From assembly GCF_050433505.1 (NCBI RefSeq), contig NZ_JBNPXC010000001.1, positions 682,001 to 746,000 of the forward strand: a stretch of DNA of 64,000 nucleotides, given 5' to 3'. Positions 1-9,126 of the stretch are shown here, piece after piece. The first letter of the stretch is position 1; every line of letters begins with the position of its first letter. The position numbers and the translations under genes are program-made. Source of the DNA: Methanobacterium_D oryzae (lineage in GTDB: Archaea > Methanobacteriota > Methanobacteria > Methanobacteriales > Methanobacteriaceae). Under the pieces are notes generated by a model, which saw nothing but the letters and a program-made list of their open reading frames with translations, did not search any database and had not been told where the DNA came from.

Positions 1-995
1 GCTTCTACAGTTCCGCTGTCTCTGGCTCTTAAAATTGCAAGTACTGTTGCCCCACTTATTTTAGGAGCGGTCTCATTTGATACTTCTGTTGTTTGATTGG
101 TTTCGTTTGTAGGTTGGGTTTCTGTCTGATTCATTAAATATATGTCAACACTATTTCCTACATTTATAAGTCCACCTGCAGCCTGTAACCGTGAAATAAT
201 TATTGGAATAGCCACAGTGTCTGGAATTTCTATTTCCATATTAGATAAAACACTTGCATCTGATTGAGTAACTATGGTTTGAGCATCTACGGCTTTTATT
301 ATCACGTTCTTTTGATCACCAGCAGCATATGTTATCATAACTCTTCCATAGTTATCTGTTTTGTTTTTGATCTGATTAGTTTGATAGGTTCTCCAGCTAT
401 CTGTTGCGGGACCTAGCACATCAACTAAAAGCACCTCTTCAGGGGTGGTTTTACTATCCACTTGGGCTCTAAGCAGATTTGCCTGTGGATCAGTTGCTAA
501 CGGCCCTGTAAAATAAGTATTTATTTCATCAATTTTTGTTTGCTTAGCTTCCCCCAGAGTGCTTTGATAAGGTGCATAGACTAAAAAATAATAACCTGCT
601 CCAACTAATATAACAATTATAAGTCCTAAAACTGCTGCACCTACAAGTGTTCTCTGATCATCATCGGGAACTCCTCCCTTTCTTCCAAAGCCTCCCAATG
701 CAGCACCCTTTGCAACAGCACCTAGTCCTGGTTTTTTACTTTCAGGCTTTTTAGGGGGTGCTAATCTTGCTTTATCTCCAGGTTTGGCCATTGGTTTAGG
801 CATAGGTCTTGGCATTTTCTTCTCTGGAGGAGCTTTCGCTTGATCCTTTTTATCGGTATCTTTCCTTCCAGTTACTCTGCCCATCATGCCTTTTAGGCGT
901 CCTCCCATATCAGAGTCACTTTTCTTTTTACCGTTACTCCTAAGTTTTGGAGTATCTTTATCGTCTTTCTTTTTTCCACTTATTTTATCTAACAT
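1..995 (-). CDS. DUF515-type membrane protein (3' end beyond window)
   Basis: The reading frame starts at the ATG at 993-995 and runs off the left edge with no stop. The first 100 residues or so are basic and rich in Lys, Pro and Gly (predicted cytosolic). One hydrophobic segment of about 25 residues follows (LVGAAVLGLIIVILVGAGYY), then a long polar, probably extracellular, part. This architecture fits the methanogen DUF515 family as I remember it. The start overlaps the pssA stop by 11 bp, so the two are cotranscribed and probably translationally coupled. Function is unknown; a surface or lipid-linked role is only suggested by the neighbours. Confidence 0.65.
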   Translation of the reverse strand, partial: MLDKISGKKKDDKDTPKLRSNGKKKSDSDMGGRLKGMMGRVTGRKDTDKKDQAKAPPEKKMPRPMPKPMAKPGDKARLAPPKKPESKKPGLGAVAKGAALGGFGRKGGVPDDDQRTLVGAAVLGLIIVILVGAGYYFLVYAPYQSTLGEAKQTKIDEINTYFTGPLATDPQANLLRAQVDSKTTPEEVLLVDVLGPATDSWRTYQTNQIKNKTDNYGRVMITYAAGDQKNVIIKAVDAQTIVTQSDASVLSNMEIEIPDTVAIPIIISRLQAAGGLINVGNSVDIYLMNQTETQPTNETNQTTEVSNETAPKISGATVLAILRARDSGTVE

Positions 996-1695
996 TTGGA
1001 CCACTTCTAAAGAATCTGGTATATAAATCTATAATTGGTATAGCCAATAAGTATAGTAGCATAATGGTAAATAAAAGCTTTGCGGGAAAACTTGCCACAA
1101 GTATTGAAATTTTTTGAGGTAGAAATGTTAATAGGAGTAATATACCACCTATAGTCAGCACTTTTATATCTTTAATTTTTGGATATTCAAAAGTACTTAT
1201 CATCAAAAGAGATACAATGCCCATAATTATTAATGCTAAGCCATTACTGAAAAATCCGGAAAGATAGAAGGTTCCCAATATTAAAGCTGTTGTTGGTATG
1301 GGTAACCCTACAAATTTATCCACACATAACTCTGAAATTACATTAAACCGGGACAGTCTTAATATCCCACATATAACTATTAAAAGAGCTATTACTATAT
1401 TAAAATAAGGTATTGCAAAGGATGAGCATAATGCATACAAAAGTAATGCTGGTGCAACTCCAAATGATACTATGTCTGATAAGGAATCCATTTGTTTCCC
1501 GAATTCGTAATCACATCCTTTATTAAACTTTCGAGCAACCCAGCCATCTGCTGAATCAAATATCACGGCTAATAACATAAATTTGGCAGCCAATACATAA
1601 TCGCCCATTGTTATCATTATAATTGATAAAAATCCAGAAGATGCATTTCCAATTGATACTAAATCTGCAATAGATGTGTAAGATCTGATATTCAT
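985..1695 (-). CDS. pssA: CDP-archaeol/CDP-diacylglycerol serine phosphatidyltransferase
   Basis: Integral membrane CDP-alcohol phosphatidyltransferase that would make archaetidylserine from CDP-archaeol and serine. The family signature DGxxARx8GxxxDxxxD is complete at about residues 49-73 (DGWVAR ... GKQMDSLSD). The remaining sequence forms about six to eight hydrophobic segments, and 236 residues is normal for the family. It lies beside asd, which acts on its product. The downstream DUF515 gene overlaps its 3' end. Confidence 0.9.
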   Translation of the reverse strand: MNIRSYTSIADLVSIGNASSGFLSIIMITMGDYVLAAKFMLLAVIFDSADGWVARKFNKGCDYEFGKQMDSLSDIVSFGVAPALLLYALCSSFAIPYFNIVIALLIVICGILRLSRFNVISELCVDKFVGLPIPTTALILGTFYLSGFFSNGLALIIMGIVSLLMISTFEYPKIKDIKVLTIGGILLLLTFLPQKISILVASFPAKLLFTIMLLYLLAIPIIDLYTRFFRSGPNVR

Positions 1696-1801
1696 TATTA
1701 TTGCTCCGATGAATCTTATTGATAATATGTATTAAATATATTTATAGTAAGAAAACTTTTTGGAAGTAATTATATTCTAAAAAATAGTTTCATAATATTT
1801 T

Positions 1802-2467
1802 TTATTGAATCATCATTTTGGCAATTATGGTTTCAGCAGCTTTTGGTTTGTCTCCTTCTTCAACCATTAATTTGCAATTTTTATAGGGCAGTATTAGATC
1901 TACACGGGATCCAAAGCGTATCATTCCTATTCTTTCTCCTATCTGAACTTTGTCTCCTACATTAACGTACTGTACAATACGCCTTGCTACAAATCCTGCA
2001 ATCTGAATAACTCCGAATTTGCCATATTCTGAATCAATGACTACTAAATTCTTTTCATTTTCTTTTTCAATATCTCCAAAAGCCATTTTAAATTTTCCAG
2101 GATAATATTGCGTCTTTATTACCTTTCCAGAAACAGGAACTCTATTTACATGGACATCAAAAGGAGACATGAATGTACTTACACGGATTCCTTTTTCTCC
2201 TTTATTTAAAATATGTTTCATTATAGGGTCATCGTATTCAACAATTTCTATTTTATCGATTTGTCCTTTTAATATCCTTCCATCTGCCGGAGCAACTATA
2301 ATTCCTTTATCTTGAGGCACTTTTCTATTGGGGTCTCTGAAAAATTGCATAAGGAATGCAATAGCTGAAAATATGATAAAGCTTAATAAGAAATAACCAA
2401 ATAAGAATGGTAAGACTGCCAAAGTTAAAAGTAAGCCGACTTTTTTTAAAGTTCCTTTAACAAACAT
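1802..2467 (-). CDS. asd: Archaetidylserine decarboxylase (phosphatidylserine decarboxylase family)
   Basis: Pyruvoyl-dependent decarboxylase that converts archaetidylserine to archaetidylethanolamine. The self-cleavage motif is near the C-terminus (RFGSRVDLILP), where Gly-Ser cleavage would create the pyruvoyl group. An N-terminal hydrophobic stretch anchors the short form of the enzyme; about 220 residues is typical of this group. I chose the ATG at 2467 over the GTG at 2476 because the GTGAT at the GTG then acts as ribosome binding site. It sits upstream of pssA on the same strand. Confidence 0.9.
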   Translation of the reverse strand: MFVKGTLKKVGLLLTLAVLPFLFGYFLLSFIIFSAIAFLMQFFRDPNRKVPQDKGIIVAPADGRILKGQIDKIEIVEYDDPIMKHILNKGEKGIRVSTFMSPFDVHVNRVPVSGKVIKTQYYPGKFKMAFGDIEKENEKNLVVIDSEYGKFGVIQIAGFVARRIVQYVNVGDKVQIGERIGMIRFGSRVDLILPYKNCKLMVEEGDKPKAAETIIAKMMIQ

Positions 2468-2902
2468 TATAATCACAATTTAAAGTTTTAAATATAATTA
2501 TTTTTAATTTTAGATGTTTTTAATTTATTTTTATAACATATTATACATTTAAATTTATATTAAATTCATTTTATTTTGAGTAAATAGTATATTACAAAAA
2601 TAAGGCGTTAATTATATATTTTTTTATTAAATGAATTTCATTTGCTATTTTTTTACATTATTATTTTATGAGAAGCACATTTTAAAATTTACCATCTTAG
2701 CAATTTATAAAAGTATATATAATTATTCTGCTTAATAGTTGTCATAATATATTAGAATATTTTTACAGCTTATAATTAATACAGTTTATTTATACAGCGT
2801 AATCATATTTGTACAGTGTAAAATTTATAATTATAATATGGACATATAAATGCTTATATAATTATTATTAATGAAAAATATTGCCATGAAGACGTGGTAT
2901 TA
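2468..2902. other. AT-rich intergenic region upstream of the mreB operon
   Basis: About 430 bp without a supportable gene between two divergent units. It contains four TACAG pentamers (2764, 2780, 2793 and 2812) and a TATA-like element TTATATAAT at 2854-2862, which would serve the + strand operon. A 10-codon frame (ATG 2871, stop 2901-2903) overlaps the start codon of the next gene, but there is no evidence that it is translated. Confidence 0.5.
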
Positions 2903-3532
2903 ATGATAGAGAACAAAATTAAAACTTTAAGAAAAGCTGCAAAAGTTTCAACAATGCAGGATCCAGATAAAATATGGTGTGTAATAGCAGGTAATGAAGA
3001 TATGGTAAATACTATTGCATACGAAGCTATTTTGGATAAAGAAAGAGTAAATATACTTTGTAGAGAACATATTACTTTAAGAGAATCATTTGTAACTAAA
3101 AAATTTGATTTTATCATGTTATATGGTGATACAGACAAAATAAGAGACCTCAGTTTAATATCCAAGGAAAATGGGGGAGCATATCTTAAAATAGCACCAT
3201 ATTATGTACAAGAAGAATCTAATTTAAATTTAATTGTAGGTCCAGAGGATAATATCAAAAAATTCTTGGGAGATATTGAAAAAAGCACAGTTAAAGCATC
3301 ATTCCTTTTAGAAGATAAAACAACAGGCTTTATAGAATCAGATGTTTACATAACTCAATGGTTACCTAAGTTTATCCGAGATGTGGCCGATCCACTATTT
3401 AAAATGGCAGATGTTGCATTATCTACAGTTTTAATTTCAACTGATGAAGAATATATTGAAAAAATCAAAGAAATTGCAAAGTCAAATAAAATATTCGTAA
3501 TAAGATTTAAAGAGATTATGAAGGAGGAATAA
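2903..3532 (+). CDS. Unknown conserved protein, likely MreB partner
   Basis: I do not recognise this family. The protein is soluble, about 209 residues, without transmembrane segments or cysteine motifs. Alternating hydrophobic strands and helices (for example WCVIAGNEDMV, FDFIMLYGDTDKI) suggest an alpha/beta fold. A GTG at 2894 is possible, but the ATG at 2903 gives a more usual N-terminus. The stop codon lies 1 bp before the mreB ATG, and the end of this gene carries the strong AGGAGG used by mreB, so the two are coupled. A role in morphogenesis is inferred from position only. Confidence 0.6.
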   Translation: MIENKIKTLRKAAKVSTMQDPDKIWCVIAGNEDMVNTIAYEAILDKERVNILCREHITLRESFVTKKFDFIMLYGDTDKIRDLSLISKENGGAYLKIAPYYVQEESNLNLIVGPEDNIKKFLGDIEKSTVKASFLLEDKTTGFIESDVYITQWLPKFIRDVADPLFKMADVALSTVLISTDEEYIEKIKEIAKSNKIFVIRFKEIMKEE

Positions 3533-3533
3533 A

Positions 3534-4616
3534 ATGTTTTCATTTTTAGGAAGAAAGAAAGAAGAAGCAGAAGAGGAAGTAAGGTCTGAAGGAATGACAA
3601 ATACATTAGGAATTGATTTAGGAACTCTTAACACTGTTGTAGCAAAACCATCTGGAGATAAATTTGATCTTTATAAAATACCATCTGTAGTGGCTGTGAA
3701 AAAAGAAGATCCATCTTATGTGCTTGCAGTGGGTGATGATGCTAAATCAATGCTTGGAAGAACTCCAGAAGATATTGTAGCCGTAAGGCCACTAAGAAAA
3801 GGAGTTATAGAAAGTGTAGCTCAAGCAGAAGCTCTTCTTATATATGCTATGGATAAAGGAGCAGGAGATTCCATGGATCATATTGATAGGATTGTTATAG
3901 GTATTCCTGGAGATGCATCTGAAGTTGAAAAAAATGCTGTTGAAGAAATAGGTAGAAAAGCAGGAGCAAGTTATGTTTTAGTTATAAGTGAAGGGCTTGC
4001 AGCAGCAATAGGTGCAGGATTACCAATAGCAGAAGCATCAGGAACAATGGTACTTGATATAGGTGCTGGATCCAGCGATATTGTAGTTATATCTCTTGGT
4101 GGAATCACAGATATAGAGACTGTTAGACTTGGTGGAGACAATATTGACGATAATATAGTTGATAAAGTCAAAGAATTATACCGTGTTGAAATAGGAATTC
4201 ATGAAGCTGAAAAAGCTAAAATGGAAGTAGGAATGGTTCATTCAGATTCAGATCTTGAAATAATTAGAACTACTGTAATTGGAAAAGATATGGAAAATAA
4301 TAAACCAAAAGAAGTTGAAATAGACTCAAAATTAGTTGCTGATGCTGCAGAACCTGTAGTAAAAGAACTTGTGGAAGCATTAAAAGTTATACTTGAAAGA
4401 ATGTCCCCAGAACTTATATCTGGAGTTTACAAGGAAACCGTAGTTGTTGGGGGAACATCACAACTTAAAGGACTCAAAGAAAGAATATATGAAGAAGTTG
4501 GTGTTCCTGTAGAAATTTCAGATGATCCAATGACTGTAGTTGCAAAAGGAGCTGCTATTGTAGCTGCAGAACCAAGAGCACTTGAACCGGAAGTGCGTTT
4601 AAAAGCTATGAAATAA
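3534..4616 (+). CDS. mreB: MreB-like actin-fold protein
   Basis: Actin/Hsp70-superfamily ATPase, 360 residues. After a charged leader of about 25 residues come phosphate-1 (GIDLGTLNTVVA), phosphate-2 (MVLDIGAGSSDIVVIS) and the adenosine motif (VVVGGTSQLKGLKERI). MreB is known from pseudomurein-walled Methanobacteriales, where it probably positions wall synthesis beneath the membrane. The ATG follows AGGAGG, and the gene is coupled to the unknown gene upstream. A hairpin with a U-tract follows at 4677. Confidence 0.85.
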   Translation: MFSFLGRKKEEAEEEVRSEGMTNTLGIDLGTLNTVVAKPSGDKFDLYKIPSVVAVKKEDPSYVLAVGDDAKSMLGRTPEDIVAVRPLRKGVIESVAQAEALLIYAMDKGAGDSMDHIDRIVIGIPGDASEVEKNAVEEIGRKAGASYVLVISEGLAAAIGAGLPIAEASGTMVLDIGAGSSDIVVISLGGITDIETVRLGGDNIDDNIVDKVKELYRVEIGIHEAEKAKMEVGMVHSDSDLEIIRTTVIGKDMENNKPKEVEIDSKLVADAAEPVVKELVEALKVILERMSPELISGVYKETVVVGGTSQLKGLKERIYEEVGVPVEISDDPMTVVAKGAAIVAAEPRALEPEVRLKAMK

Positions 4617-4676
4617 ATCTCCAACTTTAAAAAAGTCAACCAAAATCAAAGGTCTTTTTTGTAAGTTTGGACTAGA

Positions 4677-4702
4677 AACTCTTTTTAAGAGTTATTTTTT
4701 TT
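4677..4702 (+). terminator. Hairpin plus U-tract after mreB
   Basis: The inverted repeat AACTCTT-TTT-AAGAGTT is followed by a run of eight T. It lies about 60 bp after the mreB stop and about 60 bp before rnhB, which fits the end of the mreB transcript. Confidence 0.55.
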
Positions 4703-4760
4703 ATTTTGAAAAATTTATACTGGAATGAACTCAGTTAAAGGTTATTTTTAAGGTTTAACC

Positions 4761-5372
4761 ATGAAAATAGTAGGCATAGACGAGGCAGGAAGAGGGCCAG
4801 TAATAGGACCACTTGTTGTATGTGGAGTTGCAATTGAAGAAGATAGGCTTGAAAAGCTTGAAAGACTCCAATTAAAAGATTCAAAACGATTAACTCCTGG
4901 CAGAAGAAAAGTAATGTCAAGAAGAATAAATAGAATAGCCGAATGTTATACTGTGCAAATACAAGCCAGTGATATAGATAACTTGAGAGCTAAAGATATT
5001 AATTTAAACGAAATTGAAAAAATTGCCATTAAAAAAGTAATTGGCATGTCTAATCCGGATATGGCTTATATAGATTGCCTTGATGTAAAGCCTCAAAGAT
5101 TCTGCGATGAAATGGAAAATTTTAGGGATGGTCTTAAAGTTATAGCTGAGCATAAGGCTGATGATAAATATCCTATTGTATCAGCGGCTTCTATAGTAGC
5201 TAAAGTTGAACGTGATATGGAAATTGAAAAATTGAAAAAAGAATACAAGGATATAGGATCAGGATACCCTAGCGATCCTAAAACTATAGCATTTTTAAAG
5301 AGATTCTCCTATGAAAACTTACCGGAATTTGTTAGAAGGTCATGGGCAACAGTGAAAAAGAATCAGAAATAA
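4761..5372 (+). CDS. rnhB: Ribonuclease HII
   Basis: Cleaves RNA in RNA-DNA hybrids and ribonucleotides embedded in DNA. The N-terminal catalytic motif GIDEAGRGPVIGPLVV is intact (Asp and Glu at about residues 6-7), and the later acidic residue is in YIDCLDVKP. The helix-rich C-terminus (SGYPSDPKTIAFL) is typical, and 203 residues is the archaeal length. It is monocistronic between mreB and the exbB-like gene. Confidence 0.95.
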   Translation: MKIVGIDEAGRGPVIGPLVVCGVAIEEDRLEKLERLQLKDSKRLTPGRRKVMSRRINRIAECYTVQIQASDIDNLRAKDINLNEIEKIAIKKVIGMSNPDMAYIDCLDVKPQRFCDEMENFRDGLKVIAEHKADDKYPIVSAASIVAKVERDMEIEKLKKEYKDIGSGYPSDPKTIAFLKRFSYENLPEFVRRSWATVKKNQK

Positions 5373-5465
5373 TTTAAATTAACACAATAAATCAACTATT
5401 AAAATAATAGGTATAATCTAAATTATAAAAAATTATACCATGAAACAGTAAAGGACTGAGACACA

Positions 5466-6305
5466 ATGATATATGAGTTTCTAAGCAGTACATTAGGCAC
5501 TATATTAGAGATGTTTAAAAGTGGAGGGGTTATAACCTATATAATAGCTATTATAGGTATTTATGGCCTTATACTTTCTTTAGAAAAGATTTTCTATTTA
5601 CGCAAGATATCCAAAGTTTCTCCCCCTTTAATTATGGGAACAGTAAATGATGCAATGGAAAGGGGAGGTTCTCTTGAAGCATTACGTTCAATTAGTAAAT
5701 ATCGAAATCCTGTTTCCAGAATAATTTCAGAAGCTTTAAAAATAGGGTACAGGAATAAGACAGAAGTTGAAGATGCAATGGAACGTGTTTTTATTGTGGA
5801 AATGGGGAGAATGACTAAAAGTTTAGGTACCATAAAAATGATAATTGAAGTGGCACCGCTTTTAGGACTCATAGGAACAGTTCTTGGTATGTGGTACACA
5901 TTTAGAGCACTTGGAGTAAATGCAAGCCCCACCGCAATGGCAGAGGGAATCTATATAGCTTTGATTACTACAATAGCAGGTCTTACTGTAGCAATAGTAT
6001 TACTTCCACTTCACTCCAATATAACTGCCAGAATAGAGAATGAAATGGATAAAATAGAGATTACTAAGAAGATGACCAACTGGAAAACAGCAGTAATGAG
6101 GATAAAAGTAGAAATGGATACTAAAGGAGCAATTGAAGCATTAAGGGATTCTGAAGGAATTGTAAAAGTTAAAGAAATTGACGATGCAAATGCAAATATA
6201 TTGGTTGCTTTAAAACCAAGTATGCTTGAAAAAAGCATTCCTAATATATTAATGGAAAAATGTAATGTCAAGGCAGAGATTGTTGAAAGCAAATTAATGC
6301 AATAA
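5466..6305 (+). CDS. MotA/TolQ/ExbB proton channel family protein
   Basis: Membrane protein, 279 residues, with one TM near residue 20-40 and two further TMs at about 125-150 and 160-185, the arrangement of the ExbB/TolQ/MotA family. The motif APLLGLIGTVLGM is diagnostic. A polar C-terminal extension of about 70 residues is longer than in typical ExbB. It sits 12 bp upstream of the exbD-like gene. In archaea the energised partner is unknown: no TonB or TolA is present here, so the force may act on a wall or surface component. Confidence 0.85.
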   Translation: MIYEFLSSTLGTILEMFKSGGVITYIIAIIGIYGLILSLEKIFYLRKISKVSPPLIMGTVNDAMERGGSLEALRSISKYRNPVSRIISEALKIGYRNKTEVEDAMERVFIVEMGRMTKSLGTIKMIIEVAPLLGLIGTVLGMWYTFRALGVNASPTAMAEGIYIALITTIAGLTVAIVLLPLHSNITARIENEMDKIEITKKMTNWKTAVMRIKVEMDTKGAIEALRDSEGIVKVKEIDDANANILVALKPSMLEKSIPNILMEKCNVKAEIVESKLMQ

Positions 6306-6317
6306 GGAAGTTATATA

Positions 6318-6719
6318 ATGGCTCTTGACGTGAATAAATATCGAAATAAAATACGGGAAAATAACCCTCGATTTAACATGGTTCCTTTTATTGACGTTGT
6401 TTTCACAATTCTGATATTTTTAATGGTTACAAGTAGTTTTAGTGCTGCTGATCAAACTCAATCAGATTCAGGAAAGCCTCAGATGAGTGAAAGTAATGGA
6501 TCATCTGAATATTATTTAATTCCAGTTGCGGGATTAAAAAAAGTCACTGTAAATGGGCAAGATATGTCCAGTTATATAAGGAATAGTGCAATTGCAGTAC
6601 ATACAAATGTAATTGATTATGGTGAGATAACTATACGACCAAAGAATGGGGAAATTATTATAACTACACCTCCTGATTTCGCTATAGATAAAGCAGTCAC
6701 GATTCCTAGTACTGGATAA
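6318..6719 (+). CDS. ExbD/TolR family biopolymer transport protein
   Basis: 133 residues: a short cytosolic N-terminus, one TM (MVPFIDVVFTILIFLMVTSS) carrying the Asp that binds the proton, and an outer domain of about 85 residues. It is the expected partner of the ExbB-like protein just upstream and is surely cotranscribed with it. The substrate is unknown. Confidence 0.85.
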   Translation: MALDVNKYRNKIRENNPRFNMVPFIDVVFTILIFLMVTSSFSAADQTQSDSGKPQMSESNGSSEYYLIPVAGLKKVTVNGQDMSSYIRNSAIAVHTNVIDYGEITIRPKNGEIIITTPPDFAIDKAVTIPSTG

Positions 6720-6785
6720 AATTGCCTTGTTAAATTAATATATTCTTTAAGCTCATAATAATATTATCAAATTAGAGGTGGAACT

Positions 6786-7388
6786 ATGTATCTTGGAAGA
6801 ATATTGGCAGTAGGAAGTAATAATGAAGGAAATTTTGTGGCATACCGGGTTTCAAGCAGGTCATTTCCAAATAGGATGGTAAAAATATTTGAAGATAGGG
6901 CAGCGATTATACCTAAGGAAGGACATGAAACAGATATTTTCAAAAACCCTTACATTGCATATAATTGTATAAGAATCGTTGATGATATTGCAGTGGTCTC
7001 AAATGGTTCACATACTGATATTATTGCAGAAAAGATAGCTTCAGGGATGAATATAAGGGATTCAATTGCATTAACCTTGCTTACTATGGACTATGAAAAA
7101 GATGACTTCAACACTCCTCGTATTGCAGGAGCAACAACATTAGATGGTGAATCTTACCTTGGAATTGTTACTCATGAAGGAATAATTGTTGAGAAGGTTA
7201 GACCAAAAGAAGCGTGTTATATTTCCACATATGAACATACAAAACCAAATTATGTTGAATTTATTTGTACTGATGCAGAGGATGCAGCTCAATTCATATA
7301 CGATGGTGGAAAATTCGAAGAATTTACAAATCCCGTAGATTCTGTGGCTGCATTTGCAGGTGAAAAGTGGGAAATTAAATCTTTATAA
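6786..7388 (+). CDS. purO: Archaeal IMP cyclohydrolase
   Basis: Closes the purine ring of FAICAR to IMP, the last step of purine synthesis in archaea that lack the bacterial PurH cyclohydrolase domain. The whole protein (200 residues, starting MYLGRILAVGSNNEG) matches the PurO family from end to end. AGAGGTGG precedes the ATG. Downstream lie the F420 genes cofE and cofD in the same direction. Confidence 0.92.
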   Translation: MYLGRILAVGSNNEGNFVAYRVSSRSFPNRMVKIFEDRAAIIPKEGHETDIFKNPYIAYNCIRIVDDIAVVSNGSHTDIIAEKIASGMNIRDSIALTLLTMDYEKDDFNTPRIAGATTLDGESYLGIVTHEGIIVEKVRPKEACYISTYEHTKPNYVEFICTDAEDAAQFIYDGGKFEEFTNPVDSVAAFAGEKWEIKSL

Positions 7389-7413
7389 TTTTTTTATATT
7401 TTTGGGTGAATAA

Positions 7414-8175
7414 ATGGAAATAAGGATCATTGGAATTGAAAACATTCCTATCATTAAAAAAAGCGATGATATTGCAGATTTGATTTTAACTGCAATGGAC
7501 GATGAAAATATAAAAGTTGAAAATGGCGACATTTTTGTTATAGCAGAAACTGTAATATCAAAAGCTGAAGGAAATAAAATTGACCTCGAATCTATTAAAC
7601 CAAGTTTAAAAGCAATGGAACTTGCAGAAAAGACAGGTAAAGATCCAAAGCTTGTAGAAGTCATAATTCAAGAGTCCAATGAAATATTAAAAGTTGGCCA
7701 TGATTTTATAATTTCTGAGACAAAGCACGGATTTATTTGTGCAAATGCAGGAATCGATGAATCAAATGTTGAAAATGGAATGGCAACCCCAATTCCAGAT
7801 GATCCAGATAAAAGTGCATCTATTATAAGAGAAAAAATAGAAAAAACTACAGATAAAGAAATTGTTGTAATTGTATCTGATACTCAGGGAAGAGCATTTA
7901 GAGAAGGAGCTATTGGAACAGCTATTGGAATATCTGGAATGAGTCCACTTTGGGATAGGAAAGGCGAAAAAGATCTTTACGGAAGAGAGCTTCAAACTAC
8001 AAGCATTGCAGTTGCTGATGAACTGGCATCTGCAGCATCTATTTTAATGGGTCAAGCAGATGAAGGAATTCCAGTTGTTATAATAAGAAGTGTTGGATAC
8101 ACTAAAACCTTGAAAGATAATAATGCAACTTCAAAATCATTGATAAGGCCTAAAAAATATGATGTGTTTAGATAA
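7414..8175 (+). CDS. cofE: Coenzyme F420-0:L-glutamate ligase
   Basis: GTP-dependent ligase that adds the gamma-linked glutamates to F420-0. The sequence is of CofE type over its full 253 residues, including the conserved stretch VIVSDTQGRAFREGAIGTAIG and the C-terminal ELASAASILMGQADEGIP. GGGTGA lies 5 bp before the ATG. With cofD and GTP cyclohydrolase III it forms a deazaflavin/flavin biosynthesis group. Confidence 0.93.
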   Translation: MEIRIIGIENIPIIKKSDDIADLILTAMDDENIKVENGDIFVIAETVISKAEGNKIDLESIKPSLKAMELAEKTGKDPKLVEVIIQESNEILKVGHDFIISETKHGFICANAGIDESNVENGMATPIPDDPDKSASIIREKIEKTTDKEIVVIVSDTQGRAFREGAIGTAIGISGMSPLWDRKGEKDLYGRELQTTSIAVADELASAASILMGQADEGIPVVIIRSVGYTKTLKDNNATSKSLIRPKKYDVFR

Positions 8176-8223
8176 GCTTTAATAATTAACTATAATTTTA
8201 AATAAAAACTTAGGTGAGATTAT

Positions 8224-9120
8224 ATGATTACTATACTTTCTGGTGGTACTGGAACTCCAAAATTAATTCAAGGAATAGTTCAGATAGTTGATCCTGCAGA
8301 TATTAATGTAGTTGTAAATACTGTGGAAAATACATATATATCAGGAAACTATATAGCACCAGACATAGACACTGTAATGTATACTCTTGCCAGAATTATA
8401 AATGAAGATACATGGTATGGCATCAAAGATGATACATTTATAACCCATGAAACTTTAAAAAAAATCGGGCATGATGAAATTTTAAGAATTGGAGATAAAG
8501 ATCGCGCTATTAAAATCCAGAAAACTGAGTTATTGGGGAAATACTCTTTATCTGAGGTTGTGGATATTCAAAGAAAGAATTTAGGCGTTAAATCTAAGAT
8601 AATCCCCATGAGTGATGAACAATCATATATTAAAATTATAACAGATGAAGGTGAAATGAGCTTCCATGAATTTCTGGTGGAAAAAAAGGCAGAGCCAGAA
8701 GTGGAAAATGTAATATATAATGACGTGAATCCTTCAACTGATTTAATAAATACTATTGAATCATCAGAAATGATTATAATAGGGCCTTCAAATCCGATAA
8801 CATCTATAGGGCCCATAATTTCGATTGATGGAGTTAAAAAAGCTCTTAAAAACGTTTATGTTGTTGCAGTATCTCCTATTATTGGAGGTAAACCTGTAAG
8901 TGGGCCAGCCGCAAAGTTTATGAAGGCATTAGGCTACGAGGTTTCTAGTATGGGGGTTGCAACAATTTATCAGGAATTTATAGACAAGTTTATCATTGAT
9001 GTTGAAGACATAGAATCAAAGAAAAAAATAGAAAAACTAATATTAGAGGTCATGACAACAAACACAAACATGAAGACCATCGATGATAAATTGAGTTTAG
9101 CAAGATGTATTTTTGGGTGA
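8224..9120 (+). CDS. cofD: 2-phospho-L-lactate transferase (F420 biosynthesis)
   Basis: Transfers the phospholactyl group to Fo to make F420-0. The N-terminus (ITILSGGTGTPKLIQG) is the Rossmann-like nucleotide site of CofD, and GPSNPITSIGPII is another family hallmark. 298 residues is normal. AGGTGAG precedes the ATG, and the GTP cyclohydrolase gene follows after only 6 bp. Confidence 0.93.
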   Translation: MITILSGGTGTPKLIQGIVQIVDPADINVVVNTVENTYISGNYIAPDIDTVMYTLARIINEDTWYGIKDDTFITHETLKKIGHDEILRIGDKDRAIKIQKTELLGKYSLSEVVDIQRKNLGVKSKIIPMSDEQSYIKIITDEGEMSFHEFLVEKKAEPEVENVIYNDVNPSTDLINTIESSEMIIIGPSNPITSIGPIISIDGVKKALKNVYVVAVSPIIGGKPVSGPAAKFMKALGYEVSSMGVATIYQEFIDKFIIDVEDIESKKKIEKLILEVMTTNTNMKTIDDKLSLARCIFG

Positions 9121-9126
9121 AATTGT

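Noticed and set aside
2871..2903. A 10-codon leader peptide frame (MKNIAMKTWY) overlapping the start of the gene at 2903
   Set aside because: No ribosome binding site, no codon repetition typical of attenuators, and short frames like this are frequent by chance.
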